From Urechis unicinctus (Eukaryota > Annelida > Polychaeta > Xenopneusta > Urechidae): a stretch of 64,000 nucleotides of DNA. The notes under the pieces are model-generated. The model saw only the letters and a program-made list of their open reading frames with translations, made no database searches and had not been told where the DNA came from. How positions within the stretch are numbered: the stretch's first letter is position 1; each line of letters begins with the position of its first letter. The stretch is from assembly GCA_034190875.2 (NCBI GenBank), contig CM067343.1, positions 26,802,718 through 26,866,717 on the forward strand, given 5' to 3'. Positions 52,101 to 60,567 of the stretch are shown piece after piece. Both the position numbers and the translations under genes were made by a program.

Positions 52101-53305
52101 ACTGAAACGAAAAATGTAATTGTATTTACATCGCAAATGTACTTACTCTCATTGTGTTTCCGGTTGAATATACTAATATTGTTGATATAAAAGTCTCCGC
52201 CGAGGTCCACGTACCACCAAGCGAAATTAACAGCGTATGGGTCAGTATGTACGCAGTAATCGAGGTCCTGATGGCCTGCCCATCTATATGGTAGTCTACC
52301 ATCCACGGAGAAACTAGCAGGCCAATCGTAAAAAACTCCGCTCTGATATACGGATTTGTTTAAAGCCACATTACCTGTTTCATCACACAAATATATATTG
52401 ATAGATAATAACCTGTGTTAATGTAAAATGATTGTTATTCATAGTATATTCATTCGTTAATATGTGTAGTTATTGCTACCTATCCTACATCCCGGTCCTC
52501 TCCAGTCAAAGACGCTCTCGTTACCAGGAGGTCGGGGTGCACCCTGTCTACATCCATCATCACATGCACCAGTCACCGCATCACAATTTCCGTTAGCAGC
52601 GCAATTACAGCTGTATGTACAGCCTTGATCGGGTTGACCAAATATACACGCTGGAAAGCAACAATGATCGTTGATAATATACAATGACATAGTTTGAGTT
52701 ATTTAACAAAGATTGAAATTACACAATTAATGATCAGACTATTTGTTACTAGTGGACGAGGCGGTGCGTGAGAGGGGATGTGGGGCTGAGAAATGGGACT
52801 GCTGTGATGGGGAAGGGGTGATGATGTGTGTTTGGTCAGATTCGGCTTTTCAAACGATAACTGACATATAATGATATTTTGTTAATGCTCAGGTATAAAG
52901 CAATGCTTGCGTATATCAATGATCTGTTCGATGACAACCCACTTGTTTTACAAAGCCATTCTGACATCGTATCAAGCTTTTGGTTTACCAACTGAATTTG
53001 CACATATTAATGATATCAAAAGCAGATGACCAACAAGTCTATAAAGGGACGTAATCATACAATCATTATTTACGCTAGGTTTTTAAGCTCTTCTCACAGC
53101 TGTATTGAACTAAAATAACTGGTGCGTGACCGCCGCGCTCTTTATCGAGCTCACAGGGATGTTTCAAATAAAACACAGCCAACTTCAACTAAATACAAGA
53201 TATTTAGACTTCACTACGTTCAAATAACTCACCTTGCGACAAGAATCTTTCCAACAGTAGAGCTATTATCAAAAGTAAGCAGCAAGAGGTGTTGACGCTC
53301 GCCAT
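46092..53305 (-). CDS. Receptor tyrosine phosphatase copy B: EGF-fucolectin-EGF-FN3-TM-PTP-PTP
   Basis: A type I membrane receptor of the tandem-PTP class. With the splice sites chosen, 27 exons give one 3525-nt frame (1174 codons plus stop at 46338-46340). Approximate residues: signal 1-24, EGF 25-81, fucolectin 82-235, EGF 236-314, FN3 315-426 and 427-530, helix about 541-564, juxtamembrane 566-692, D1 693-924, linker 925-976, D2 from 977. Fucolectin (F5/8-type) domains bind fucosylated glycans; PTP domains normally dephosphorylate tyrosine. Oddities: the D1 loop is [10 protein letters not shown] with Ser at the catalytic Cys position; the D1 WPD is WDD; an 8-bp deletion truncates D2; one donor is GC; and one donor I chose (after 50345) is weak. 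It is either an expressed pseudophosphatase receptor or an early pseudogene. Confidence 0.88.
46253..46380 (-). CDS. RPTP B D2 loop exon with 8-bp deletion
   Basis: 128 nt where paralogues have 136. Compared with 2185-2321, eight bases are missing just after ggggcagaga. This removes the catalytic Arg codon region and shifts the frame. The protein reads [16 protein letters not shown] and stops at 46338-46340. Downstream of the deletion, the old frame ([27 protein letters not shown]) is still intact, suggesting a recent event. Confidence 0.88.
46484..47493 (-). CDS. RPTP B second phosphatase domain (D2), five exons
   Basis: Exons 47424-47493, 47246-47316, 47026-47145, 46792-46932 and 46484-46635, all in phase. 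Segments: [73 protein letters not shown] and [16 protein letters not shown], ending TIIHC. D2 domains of tandem receptor PTPs are usually weakly active or inactive and act in regulation. Here the WPD position reads WSK, so it lacks the general acid even before the truncation. Confidence 0.9.
47593..47748 (-). CDS. RPTP B D1-D2 linker exon
   Basis: 156 nt, 52 codons, phase 0 at both ends. It begins [20 protein letters not shown], the usual last helix of a first PTP domain followed by the inter-domain linker. Confidence 0.88.
47840..49208 (-). CDS. RPTP B first phosphatase domain (D1), seven exons
   Basis: Exons 49121-49208, 48964-49016, 48819-48858, 48641-48738, 48355-48489, 48123-48268 and 47840-47975, all in phase with GT/AG introns. 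Segments: INLIRNIG (replacing the KNRY loop), [11 protein letters not shown] (in place of DYINASYI), [65 protein letters not shown], and IVHS joined to [17 protein letters not shown]. The catalytic Cys (residue 878) is Ser and the KNRY substrate loop is lost, while the loop Arg (884) is kept. The frame is open throughout. Known pseudophosphatases with Cys-to-Ser changes often still bind phosphotyrosine; that function here is inference. Confidence 0.9.
48123..48268 (-). CDS. RPTP B exon carrying catalytic Cys-to-Ser
   Basis: 146 nt ending att gtg cac agc ag at the donor. It joins the TGCTGG start of exon 47840-47975 to read [12 protein letters not shown]. In copy A the same exon pair reads VVHCSAGVGRTG. 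The change is TGC to AGC (one substitution). Confidence 0.9.
49368..49996 (-). CDS. RPTP B juxtamembrane exons, one duplicated
   Basis: Exons 49935-49996 ([18 protein letters not shown]), 49682-49789 and 49368-49576. The last two begin with nearly the same sequence ([14 protein letters not shown] and [14 protein letters not shown]). Both start in the same codon phase, and 49682-49789 is 108 nt, so the duplication is frame-neutral. Exon 49682-49789 adds [13 protein letters not shown], with a Tyr in an acidic context typical of a phosphorylation or SH2-binding site. The donor of 49368-49576 is GCGAGT instead of GT. In copy A the matching site is GTAAGT. Confidence 0.75.
50099..50206 (-). CDS. 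RPTP B transmembrane exon
   Basis: Encodes [19 protein letters not shown] followed by about 20 hydrophobic residues (mostly Leu, Ile and Val), then CVR. This is a single-pass helix with a basic cytosolic flank. From the conserved upstream donor (after 50358) the frame does not match. A weaker GT after 50345 restores it, and I used that. Confidence 0.82.
50345..51169 (-). CDS. RPTP B fibronectin type III exons
   Basis: Exons 50834-51169 (first FN3: [45 protein letters not shown]), 50660-50736 and 50345-50577 (second FN3: [39 protein letters not shown]). The Trp, Tyr and L-x-x-x-x-x-YxxxVxA landmarks of FN3 are present in the first; the second is shorter and split by an intron. Both are extracellular spacers before the membrane. 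Confidence 0.85.
51295..51631 (-). CDS. RPTP B membrane-proximal EGF-like exons
   Basis: Exons 51548-51631 ([20 protein letters not shown]) and 51295-51447 ([35 protein letters not shown]). The Cys spacing matches the MEGF or Tie-type EGF repeat. In copy A the first of these carries a stop and a lost acceptor. Confidence 0.85.
51827..52374 (-). CDS. RPTP B fucolectin (F5/8-type) domain exons
   Basis: Exons 52147-52374 and 51827-52060. Landmarks: [49 protein letters not shown], then [30 protein letters not shown]. The NVAxxK start, WWxVDLG, RYVxLQ and ICEVxVxG strings are those of the eel-fucolectin family. Family members bind fucose with a His and two Arg. The His before TDP and the Arg of GRYV are present, but I did not assign the whole site. 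Confidence 0.88.
52480..52650 (-). CDS. RPTP B N-terminal EGF-like exon
   Basis: 171 nt: [20 protein letters not shown], then [15 protein letters not shown] and [10 protein letters not shown]. Eight Cys with laminin/MEGF-like spacing. The phase matches the signal exon. Confidence 0.85.
53233..53305 (-). CDS. RPTP B signal-peptide exon
   Basis: ATG at 53303-53305 in a gccATGG context, followed by [18 protein letters not shown], a classic hydrophobic signal core, and a gtgagt donor. The same start in copy A (44204-44206) is followed by an early stop. Confidence 0.85.
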
Positions 53306-54639
53306 GGCCTTTGTCAAACGAGACAAACCGCGAGCTCACAATATTCCTTAACTTCCTCGTTTCACCCTACACGTGACTGAAGTCGGCAGAATAATACAAT
53401 GCTGATAACATGAAGCCCGTGTGCGTTGTACTCAGACTCCACATTGCACTTAAAGTATAAACTTCATGGTATCGTCTTGTCCACGTAACAATCTTGTCAT
53501 TTCAAGCCATTTAGGAACAGAGTGGGCCATTTGCGCGATGACTGACTTGGTGTGAATGGTATCAGTCGCTACAGCGCATTTGATACAGCCCTGAGACAAA
53601 TGAATTGCGCCCGGTTTTGCAGCTCACATGAGCTTTTGGTTGTAGCCTGATAGGCTTTATCACAGAACATGCTTCACCCAAAATAAACATTATCGCCATT
53701 TTCGGAGTACTTGGTGGGATGATATGATACGGTGACGCTTTGCAAACTGATTTCCGCATCCTGTCTACCCTAATGACTAACTGCTGCAGCCATTCGGCTT
53801 GTTAAAGCGACTTTTCATATAAGCCTCCAACATAAGTTTCAAATTCACTACACTCCTTTCGGTGGTGATGGGATAAGGTTTTAAAGACGTTGTTCGTGGT
53901 GATCAATGAATGAATGATAGCTCCACCCAAAATGGTACGGTCCATGTGGTAAATATATTGGTCGTCCAAACTTCTAATATTAATAAAATTATTTTCTTTA
54001 TGGAGTGCAACCCGCAGGTTATAGTTAAATCAAATTGAAATATTGCAATGGTTGCATTAGTTATTTCGTCTTCTTAACAGTATGCAGATGGTGGTGTGTG
54101 GGATTATACCTAGCATTGCGCCGCCCTTACCCTGTTTATGTTTCACATATACAATTTTTTAAACTTGTACTCGGCTATGGTTTAGCTGCTTTGAACATCT
54201 TCTCCCAGACTTAATATTTGATGACAACAGCCGGATGGCAAGACAGAAATCCGCATTTTGAATATTATGATACACAAAATTTACCTTGCTACATGTTGGT
54301 CAATCGTTCCTTCTTAATGTTTCTGACATCATGTGTGAGTGAAAAAGGAGAGGAAGTTCCCAGCATTACATATCTTCTGATTAACAAAGATATCAGCAGC
54401 ATCTGGGTCAGCATGGGCACAATGCGTGAGAACACAGTCGGAGAGGGATGGGAGACTACCATCGATAGGGTTAATCGTGAACGCCGTAATGGTACACCAG
54501 TTTGTTGATACATGATTCCTCACAATAACCATAACAGGCACAAATTTATGTGAATATATGCGAGATTTATCACTAGACCATAACAATGATGAAGATTCAA
54601 ATCGACCACCCCGCTTATCCCAAGTAGAAGATGCTCATG
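53306..54639. other. Upstream flank of RPTP B
   Basis: The first bases upstream of the ATG share aatattgtgagctcgcggtt with copy A. No TATA box is evident. 54185-54330 matches 44860-45000. Frames at 54218-54508 (+) and 54289-54586 (-) overlap each other and look non-coding. Confidence 0.5.
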
Positions 54640-54765
54640 TTACTAAGAGGTTGGGGTGAACCCTGTCTACACACATCATCTCATGCACCAGTCACAGCAT
54701 CACAACCACAATCACCATCGGCAGCGCAATTACGTGTGAAAGTGAAGCCGCCACCAGATCTGTCA
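54640..54765 (-). pseudogene. Remnant EGF exon of a third RPTP copy
   Basis: The reverse complement reads cDAVTGA, CRQGS, SNMSIFYLG and NCAADGDCG, aligning with exons 52480-52650 and 43451-43620, but with a stop, an insertion and no usable splice sites. It marks the truncated start of a further family member upstream of copy B. Confidence 0.7.
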
Positions 54766-55469
54766 AATGTACGAGCTCAGGGGCAAAAATACCGATTGGA
54801 TTATGGAACAATTGCAATATTGTGTGAATTTCTAATGAGGAGTGGATGGCGTTGAAAGTTGGTGTTTACTTCAGGGTGAATGTGGTCGGTGTGGATGCTT
54901 TGTTTGTTTTGATGGCTAAATCTACAGGCAATACTGTTTATAGTGAACGACATTACTTCGGACAGTGACAGAGGTTGTTTAAGAGTTGATAAGTCGTACT
55001 ACATGGAATCTTTATCAAATTCGGCCACATATTGTATATGCAGATAATCCCCATATAAACTGTATATTGCTCTTATAATCATGGAATAAACTCTTCTACA
55101 GGCTACAATTGGAGAATTAGGAAAGTGCGTGGTCCATTGGCGCTGTGATTGTATCAGTCGCTACTGTATATTTTAGTCGCCATCAATCGATCTAATTACG
55201 CCAGCCATAGAAGTCAATACTACATTTATTGCCGTCAGATAGACGCTAGCTTTCTTTTCCTGACATCATAAGTATCGTCGTAATTAGCGGCATAAGATTC
55301 AATGAAGTAAATGGGGTGTAGTGAATGGAGTTTGGCGCCAAGTTCATACTTATATTCGGACACCGCAGTGAAACTCATCATCACTCCACTTCCAAACGTG
55401 TGTATCCATTGTTGAGTTTTTTGACAAAGCGGTAGTAAATAATCATACAGTATCGATATCCATTATGAT
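54766..55469. other. Non-coding, no recognisable feature
   Basis: No exon or repeat assignment. Confidence 0.4.
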
Positions 55470-56510
55470 CGCCAACTGAAGGGCTGTTACAAACGCCACC
55501 TCGCATCATCGCTGGCTCTAATCATGGACTGTGTAAGTGTATAGTCTTTTGTGGTACATTGTTAAAGTATAGTTTGTAATTAAGGTCAATGAGGATACTC
55601 TGTTATTATTACGTGTATGAAGTCGGTGCATGTGGCGAAGCGGTTATGTGCGACGACATTCGAACCATAGGTTGTGGGAGTGATCAGAGAGTTTATAGCT
55701 ACGCTTAGAGGGAATTGTGTCTCTGTGGTGATCGCTTTACTAATTATAATACACTTCAATCGGGAAACATAAAAACACATGGGTATAATGGGCTGACGTC
55801 ACTGCCATTGATGAGAGCTGGAAAATGTCGTCTCCGCAGCCAAAACACGTCGGACACAGGCTTAAAATAGCGAAAATGGCAACTACAATATGGAATAAAT
55901 GTAAACTTGATCAATTGCCCGGGTTAACCTATCGAAAACAATTCGCCTCTAACAGCGTCCGCGCCGTTAATATTCTCGTCCGTTAGTGTTCGTGCTCTAG
56001 ATGGTGATATTAGACAGTCAACAAGCTTCTAGAGCGAGGGAACTAGCTGGGGCTAGACTCTAACATTTAACAGCGGGCCCTGTGAAGATCATGAGCATAG
56101 CTTCATTAAGTTGATTTGGGATTAAGAAATTACATTAAATACAAACAAAGACTTTATACCTTCGCTAAGAGAGCTAATTTGAGGCTTCTGCCCCAGGAAA
56201 TATGTGAAGACGCCACCTGTTAGCCAAAGCGATATTATCATAGCTTCTTGTCACAGCGTCTTTCAAAACCACGTGGAATGCACTGTTTTCTTTGGAGCTG
56301 TAGTCGTCTCGACTAATCAGATGACTCCATATTTTTAACAGCCGCCGAGCCTTAATATGTTGGATCAACAGTACTATGTGCTTTTGTTGATTTCATGGTA
56401 TCGTCGCCTGATGTCGGGGGTGTCTTTCGAGCAATTTCATAATCGTCACACAGATCAGCGTAGCTATAAACTCTTCGCTCTAAACCTTCACATCCACCTG
56501 ACATGCCAAA
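55470..56510. repeat. Rearranged copy of the 1260-2095 repeat
   Basis: 55470-56060 is the inverse of 1540-2095. 56160-56510 is a direct match to 1267-1530. So the two halves have opposite relative orientation here. It abuts a PTP D2 fragment, as the left copy does. Confidence 0.7.
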
Positions 56511-56712
56511 AATAATACATAATACTGGTATGTAGGATGAATGGCAATAATTAGGACGAACTGATAGATTCCTTGATTTGCAAATGCCTTATAATTAAGT
56601 CAGTACTGACTTACATGTAATGTATTATAGTGACCCCTTTGGTCTGCTGCTGGCGGCACCCAGTCACGTTATCAATAAGGTCAATGAAATGATCGGGATC
56701 TGGCGAACAATT
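56511..56712 (-). pseudogene. RPTP D2 fragment with HC changed to HY
   Basis: 56615-56712 encodes FIDLIDNVT and VTIIHYM before a gtaagt donor. 56511-56614 is the following intron, matching 46390-46483. The catalytic Cys codon TGC is TAC (Tyr). The exon is cut off at about 56712, where homology to copy B ends. Confidence 0.78.
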
Positions 56713-56980
56713 ATTATAATTTCTCACATATGAATATTTACAACCATGCATATTCAGTACATGATTGTCATGTTTTAAAAATTAGTTCGTGTTGCAAATT
56801 TATTTTGTGATGTTACATGTAGACTTTCTACGCATAAGACATATAGCTGAGTCCAAGACCTTTTGCCTGCAGCCATTACCAATGTTTGTTGATATACTAT
56901 ATACCATTATTCATAGCTGTTTGATTCAGTGCAACTTGGAAAGTACATATTACTCTCCATAAAATTATAATAATACAGAC

Positions 56981-57337
56981 TTACTCATTGGGACAAATCT
57001 CGTCACCAATATGGCCATCAATCTGTATAAAATCGTGCCTGGATGCCTCGGGCATATATTGGTCCATGCAGTTGGAAACAAAGCTTGGATGCTGGGAGAA
57101 CGAGTTCTGCATGTATTGCACGATTTGTAGCGCAGTTTGTACATAAACATTGCTGCTCATCGGTTTCCTCGCTGCCATCAAGAAACCCCGAGCCCAAGAG
57201 CACACAGCAGACTCGGAACCTAAATCGGATTCTGACTCTGTAATAATTCTTTGATAGTTTTTTGGGGACTCACAGCGTTTCAAATTGATAACCATACTAT
57301 AATTTGTAGCCTCACCGTTTTTGTGAAATGAATGCAA
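56981..57337 (-). CDS. Possible exon of an unrecognised gene
   Basis: A 118-codon open frame whose 3' side meets a gtaagt donor near 56986. It reads ESAVCSWARGFLMAARKPMS, then NVYVQTALQIVQYMQNSFSQ and DFIQIDGHIGDEICPNE. The composition is protein-like, with amphipathic helices and no signal peptide. I do not recognise the family and found no partner exon. Confidence 0.35.
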   Translation of the reverse strand: MHSFHKNGEATNYSMVINLKRCESPKNYQRIITESESDLGSESAVCSWARGFLMAARKPMSSNVYVQTALQIVQYMQNSFSQHPSFVSNCMDQYMPEASRHDFIQIDGHIGDEICPNE

Positions 57338-57639
57338 GCAAATAATAGCGAATCAGGTTTTACCGTTCTGTTGTCTTCTTACACAAGTCCTATCATCAAC
57401 AAAATCATTTAGGTAGGTACAAAGATTGATTCTGTATAAAAATTGAGGTTTACTTCATAAAAGTATATGATCAATGAATTGGCCAATATACATTAGACTG
57501 CCATTTAAGTTGACAGCTGCGAAAGAATACTTACAGAAATGTCATGACGATATGGCCGAATTATAAGGCTTGCTTAATTGTCATGCATGTCTGTATTATC
57601 ATAGATGATCTCACATTCAGTCGTAAGAGTCGCCTCTCT

Positions 57640-57756
57640 TGTGGATGTTGTATTGTGATGCCAATGAAGATCGGGTCTGGATACAAAGTACGAATGAAGT
57701 AGGAAATTGCGTTTCCTGGTCAGTTCAGTCCTTTGAATGAAGTCGATATCTGTTCA
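57640..57756 (-). repeat. Interspersed repeat family F1, truncated copy
   Basis: Reverse complement of 9750-9870, ending gtcgatatctgttcac as at 4135-4150. It joins directly to the duplicated segment, lacking the approximately 440 bp present at 4152-4590. Confidence 0.65.
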
Positions 57757-57762
57757 CTTGTA

Positions 57763-58640
57763 TGTGCGCAAGAGTATATTACGATTGTAGAGTCAAATAG
57801 ACATATGCAAATGTGAATGACAGGTGGGGTTTGCCTCACTCTGTGGTGTCACTGATGAAGATATTGATCCCCATAGAAACTAGAAACAGCTTTTACACTT
57901 ACAACCATCTAATAGTCTTCAACGACGGATCAAGCATTGAGGTATTCATATCCTTACAGTACTTACAGCCTCCTGTAATCGTAGGTTCAGGGTAATCCTA
58001 GCGAGCGTTACAACACGAGTTGTACGTAAGAATGAGCTACAGAATATTAATACCTCCTTAGTAGCAGAATCATGCCATGTGATAAAGTAATACCGAAAAT
58101 GAAAATATTCGTTTTCTTGAGCGACGGGCGATTGTACTGTATTGTTTTTCATTTTTATCTGTATTGTCCAGCCCTGAGTTTTTATCTTGGTTATCTTGTC
58201 CAAGAAATGAATAACTGCACACTAGAGAATGGAAGTGTCACTTACGCTAAATCCAAACTCTCCTGTAATACCATCAGGCCACGCTGTAAAGTTCACTCGG
58301 AATTTGGAAGCATTTTATCTGAATTATAGCCATATCGCTGGTCAAGCATGACAGAAAAAGGAAATGTGGCATGTGAGCAATCCGGAAGAATACGGTTCAA
58401 AAATCTCCGCGGAGATGAAATGTGGAAAAAAATTAGATATGCCGAAAGGAGGAGACCAGACGCAAGCCAATAAGTTCGGTTTGAAAGTAGCATTCGGGCA
58501 TTATTATGTAGATTCTGCAAATGTTAAAAAGCAAGACCCTGACAAAACTTCTTCGAATTGTCGCGTTTTATATGCTAGAGCCGGATATGCTAAAACAAAT
58601 GCGAGTGTATTAATCTAAAGTGGTGGATAAATTGGCGACT
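57763..58640. repeat. Duplicated segment, right copy (partner 4604-5440)
   Basis: Same-strand duplicate of 4604-5440. The + frames at 57813-57995, 58072-58329 and 58364-58618 are retained. Relative to the left copy it has frame-preserving insertions of 6 bases (ggaagt near 58230) and 9 bases (near 58465). Confidence 0.6.
58364..58618 (+). CDS. Anonymous short ORF, duplicate of 5176-5427
   Basis: An 84-codon frame reading MWHVSNPEEYGSKISAEMKC and ending YAKTNASVLI. Conserved with its partner through an in-frame indel. Function unknown. Confidence 0.3.
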   Translation: MWHVSNPEEYGSKISAEMKCGKKLDMPKGGDQTQANKFGLKVAFGHYYVDSANVKKQDPDKTSSNCRVLYARAGYAKTNASVLI

Positions 58641-58770
58641 GGCGATGAAAGTTTTATTTGCTGCGCTTTTGAATCACAACGTGAGGAGCCTGCGTTATTA
58701 CAGTTGACAATATACGGAGCTTATCTTAACCAAAAACGCTGGATAATATTTTCGCATGATGTTTTATGTA

Positions 58771-58990
58771 CAGTAAAACCTCCCTGCCCGACCACCTCCC
58801 TAACCCGATCGCCTCCCTAACTCGATCGATTTTTTCCAGTCCCGATGGTCGGCCTATACTTAGGCATTGTGACAGAATTCTCTAACCCGATCACCTCCCT
58901 ACTCTGTAAGTCGATCGATCATTTTGGTCCCAACGCCCCATTTGATATTCCCTAAGTCGATCGATTGTCGGTTGGCGGAAGGATTAGAGC
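58771..58990. repeat. Left terminal inverted repeat and subterminal repeats of the pogo element
   Basis: Several copies of cctccctaac(t)cgatcg, e.g. at 58793, 58811 and 58893, and ccctaagtcgatcgat near 58950. The right end holds matching copies at 60496-60567. These are probable transposase binding sites, by analogy with related elements. Confidence 0.85.
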
Positions 58991-59284
58991 CACCGGTTGA
59001 TTGCAATTAGCAGAACACACACACTCAGGCGATAACGCCTGCGGACTGAATAGCACTCTTGAAATGTGTGAAACTGGTTAGCGGTTCGTTCGGTGTTGTT
59101 AGAGTATGCACTGAAGCTTTGATAATCTTGATCACAAAACTCGATACAATCGAGCGATGCACCTGTGAACGGCGTGAGCTTTGATGATCTTGATCACAAA
59201 ACACACAACACACACGTAAGATACAAGTAGCGGCTATTTAAGGTGTGGATATTGGTCTTATGAATCATTATCTCACTGAGTGTC

Positions 59285-60374
59285 ATGGCAGCAACACGGA
59301 AAAAGGCGAAGGAGCTTCCACTCTCACGGAAAGTAGAACTTATCGGCACGAAGGAACGCGAGGGCAAGAGCAATCAACAGCTTGCTGATATCTTTGGCAT
59401 CGGAAAATCAGCAGTTCAAAACATACTGAAACGTAAAGCTGATTGCATTATGGCATACGAGGCTAATGAAGAACCAAGTCGCAAGCGCATTCGGACCCGT
59501 GTTGATAGCGAAGAGTTAGAATGTGCCATATGGACTTAGTTTCAGAAGGCCCGCTCCATCAACGTTTCCGTCAGCGGGCCTATGTTGCAAGAGAAAACCC
59601 TTGAGTTCGCCGCTAAGATGAAAATTGAAGGTTTTTAAAGCATCGAATGGCTGGCTTCAGAAATTCCGTTCTCGTCATAACATAACGCACCACGTTGTCA
59701 ATGGCGAGAGTGGGGAAGTGCCCCAAAGCAGCGTTGACCATTGGACCAGCAAGCTGCCGAGCCTCATCCGTAGCTATTCGGCGTGTGACATCTTTAACAT
59801 GGATGAGACTTGCTTGTTTTTCCGTGCGCTACCGGACCGGTCACTCAGCATCAAGGGTGATCAGTGTAAGGGTGGGGTGGCGAGCGCCGTCAGCGAATGC
59901 AAATCCTCCGCAGTGACCAGATGCTTTGCGAGATGTGGTTTCAACATGAGCACAGCAAATGACCTGCAGGAGGACGACCACTCCCTCGATATCCCCCTTG
60001 CACAATTACTCAAGGACTTAAGAGCGAACATGACTGACCCCATCACGGATACTGAGGAGTATGTCGCTCTGGACGACAAGGCGCCGACCACGGAGGAACT
60101 GAAGGATGGCTGGAAGGATATTATTGTCTCTCAAATCACTGGCGTATCACAACCGGCTGAGAGCGACGACGACGACCGCGCGTCCTCCACCACACCAGAA
60201 ACGACCACCATGACCTTCAGTGGGTGCCTTCAGCGAGTAGGCGACGTGATGCTGTTCTATCTAGAGAAAGATCTGGGGGACATGCTGCCATTTGTCGCCT
60301 CTCTTCAAGAACCACTAGAGAAGAATAAAGCAACCGCCAAGCAAGTTTCGATAAAGAAATTTCTGCAAAAGTGA
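59285..60374 (+). pseudogene. pogo/Tigger transposase, disabled
   Basis: Starts MAATRKKAKELPLSRKVELI, with a CENP-B/Psq-type helix-turn-helix (NQQLADIFGIGKSAVQNILK). A stop at 59537-59539 interrupts CAIWT and FQKARSINVSVSGP. One extra T near 59632 shifts the frame before FKASNGWLQKFRSRHNI. The first catalytic Asp sits in FNMDETCLFFRALPDRSL. Right after KGDQCKGG the sequence jumps to SAVTRCFARCGF, so the rest of the DDE core is deleted. The acidic C-terminal tail ends KKFLQK at 60371. Autonomous relatives encode about 500 residues. Confidence 0.9.
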
Positions 60375-60567
60375 TAACTTGTATTTTTGAATATCTGATT
60401 TTCCAAATAAAAAAAAACCTACATTGTATTGTGAAAACATCTCTTTTTCGGTTGTTTTTTTTCTCCACGAGTAAAATATCGGATGGATATTCTGTAACCC
60501 GACCACCTCCCTAAGTCGATCGATTTTTTCCAGTCCCATCGTCGGTCGACTTAGAGAGGTTTCACTG

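Larger units (their letters stand above)
58771..60567 (+). mobile_element. pogo/Tigger-type DNA transposon, 1.8 kb
   Basis: Left end CAGTAAAACCTCCCT and right end (inverted) CAGTGAAACCTCTCT. Each is flanked outside by TA (58769-58770 and 60568-60569), the target duplication expected for the Tc1-mariner/pogo group. Subterminal regions on both sides repeat the block cctccctaa followed by tcgatcga and ttttttccagtccc. The transposase inside is broken, so the copy is non-autonomous but could be mobilised in trans if a full relative exists. Confidence 0.92.
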
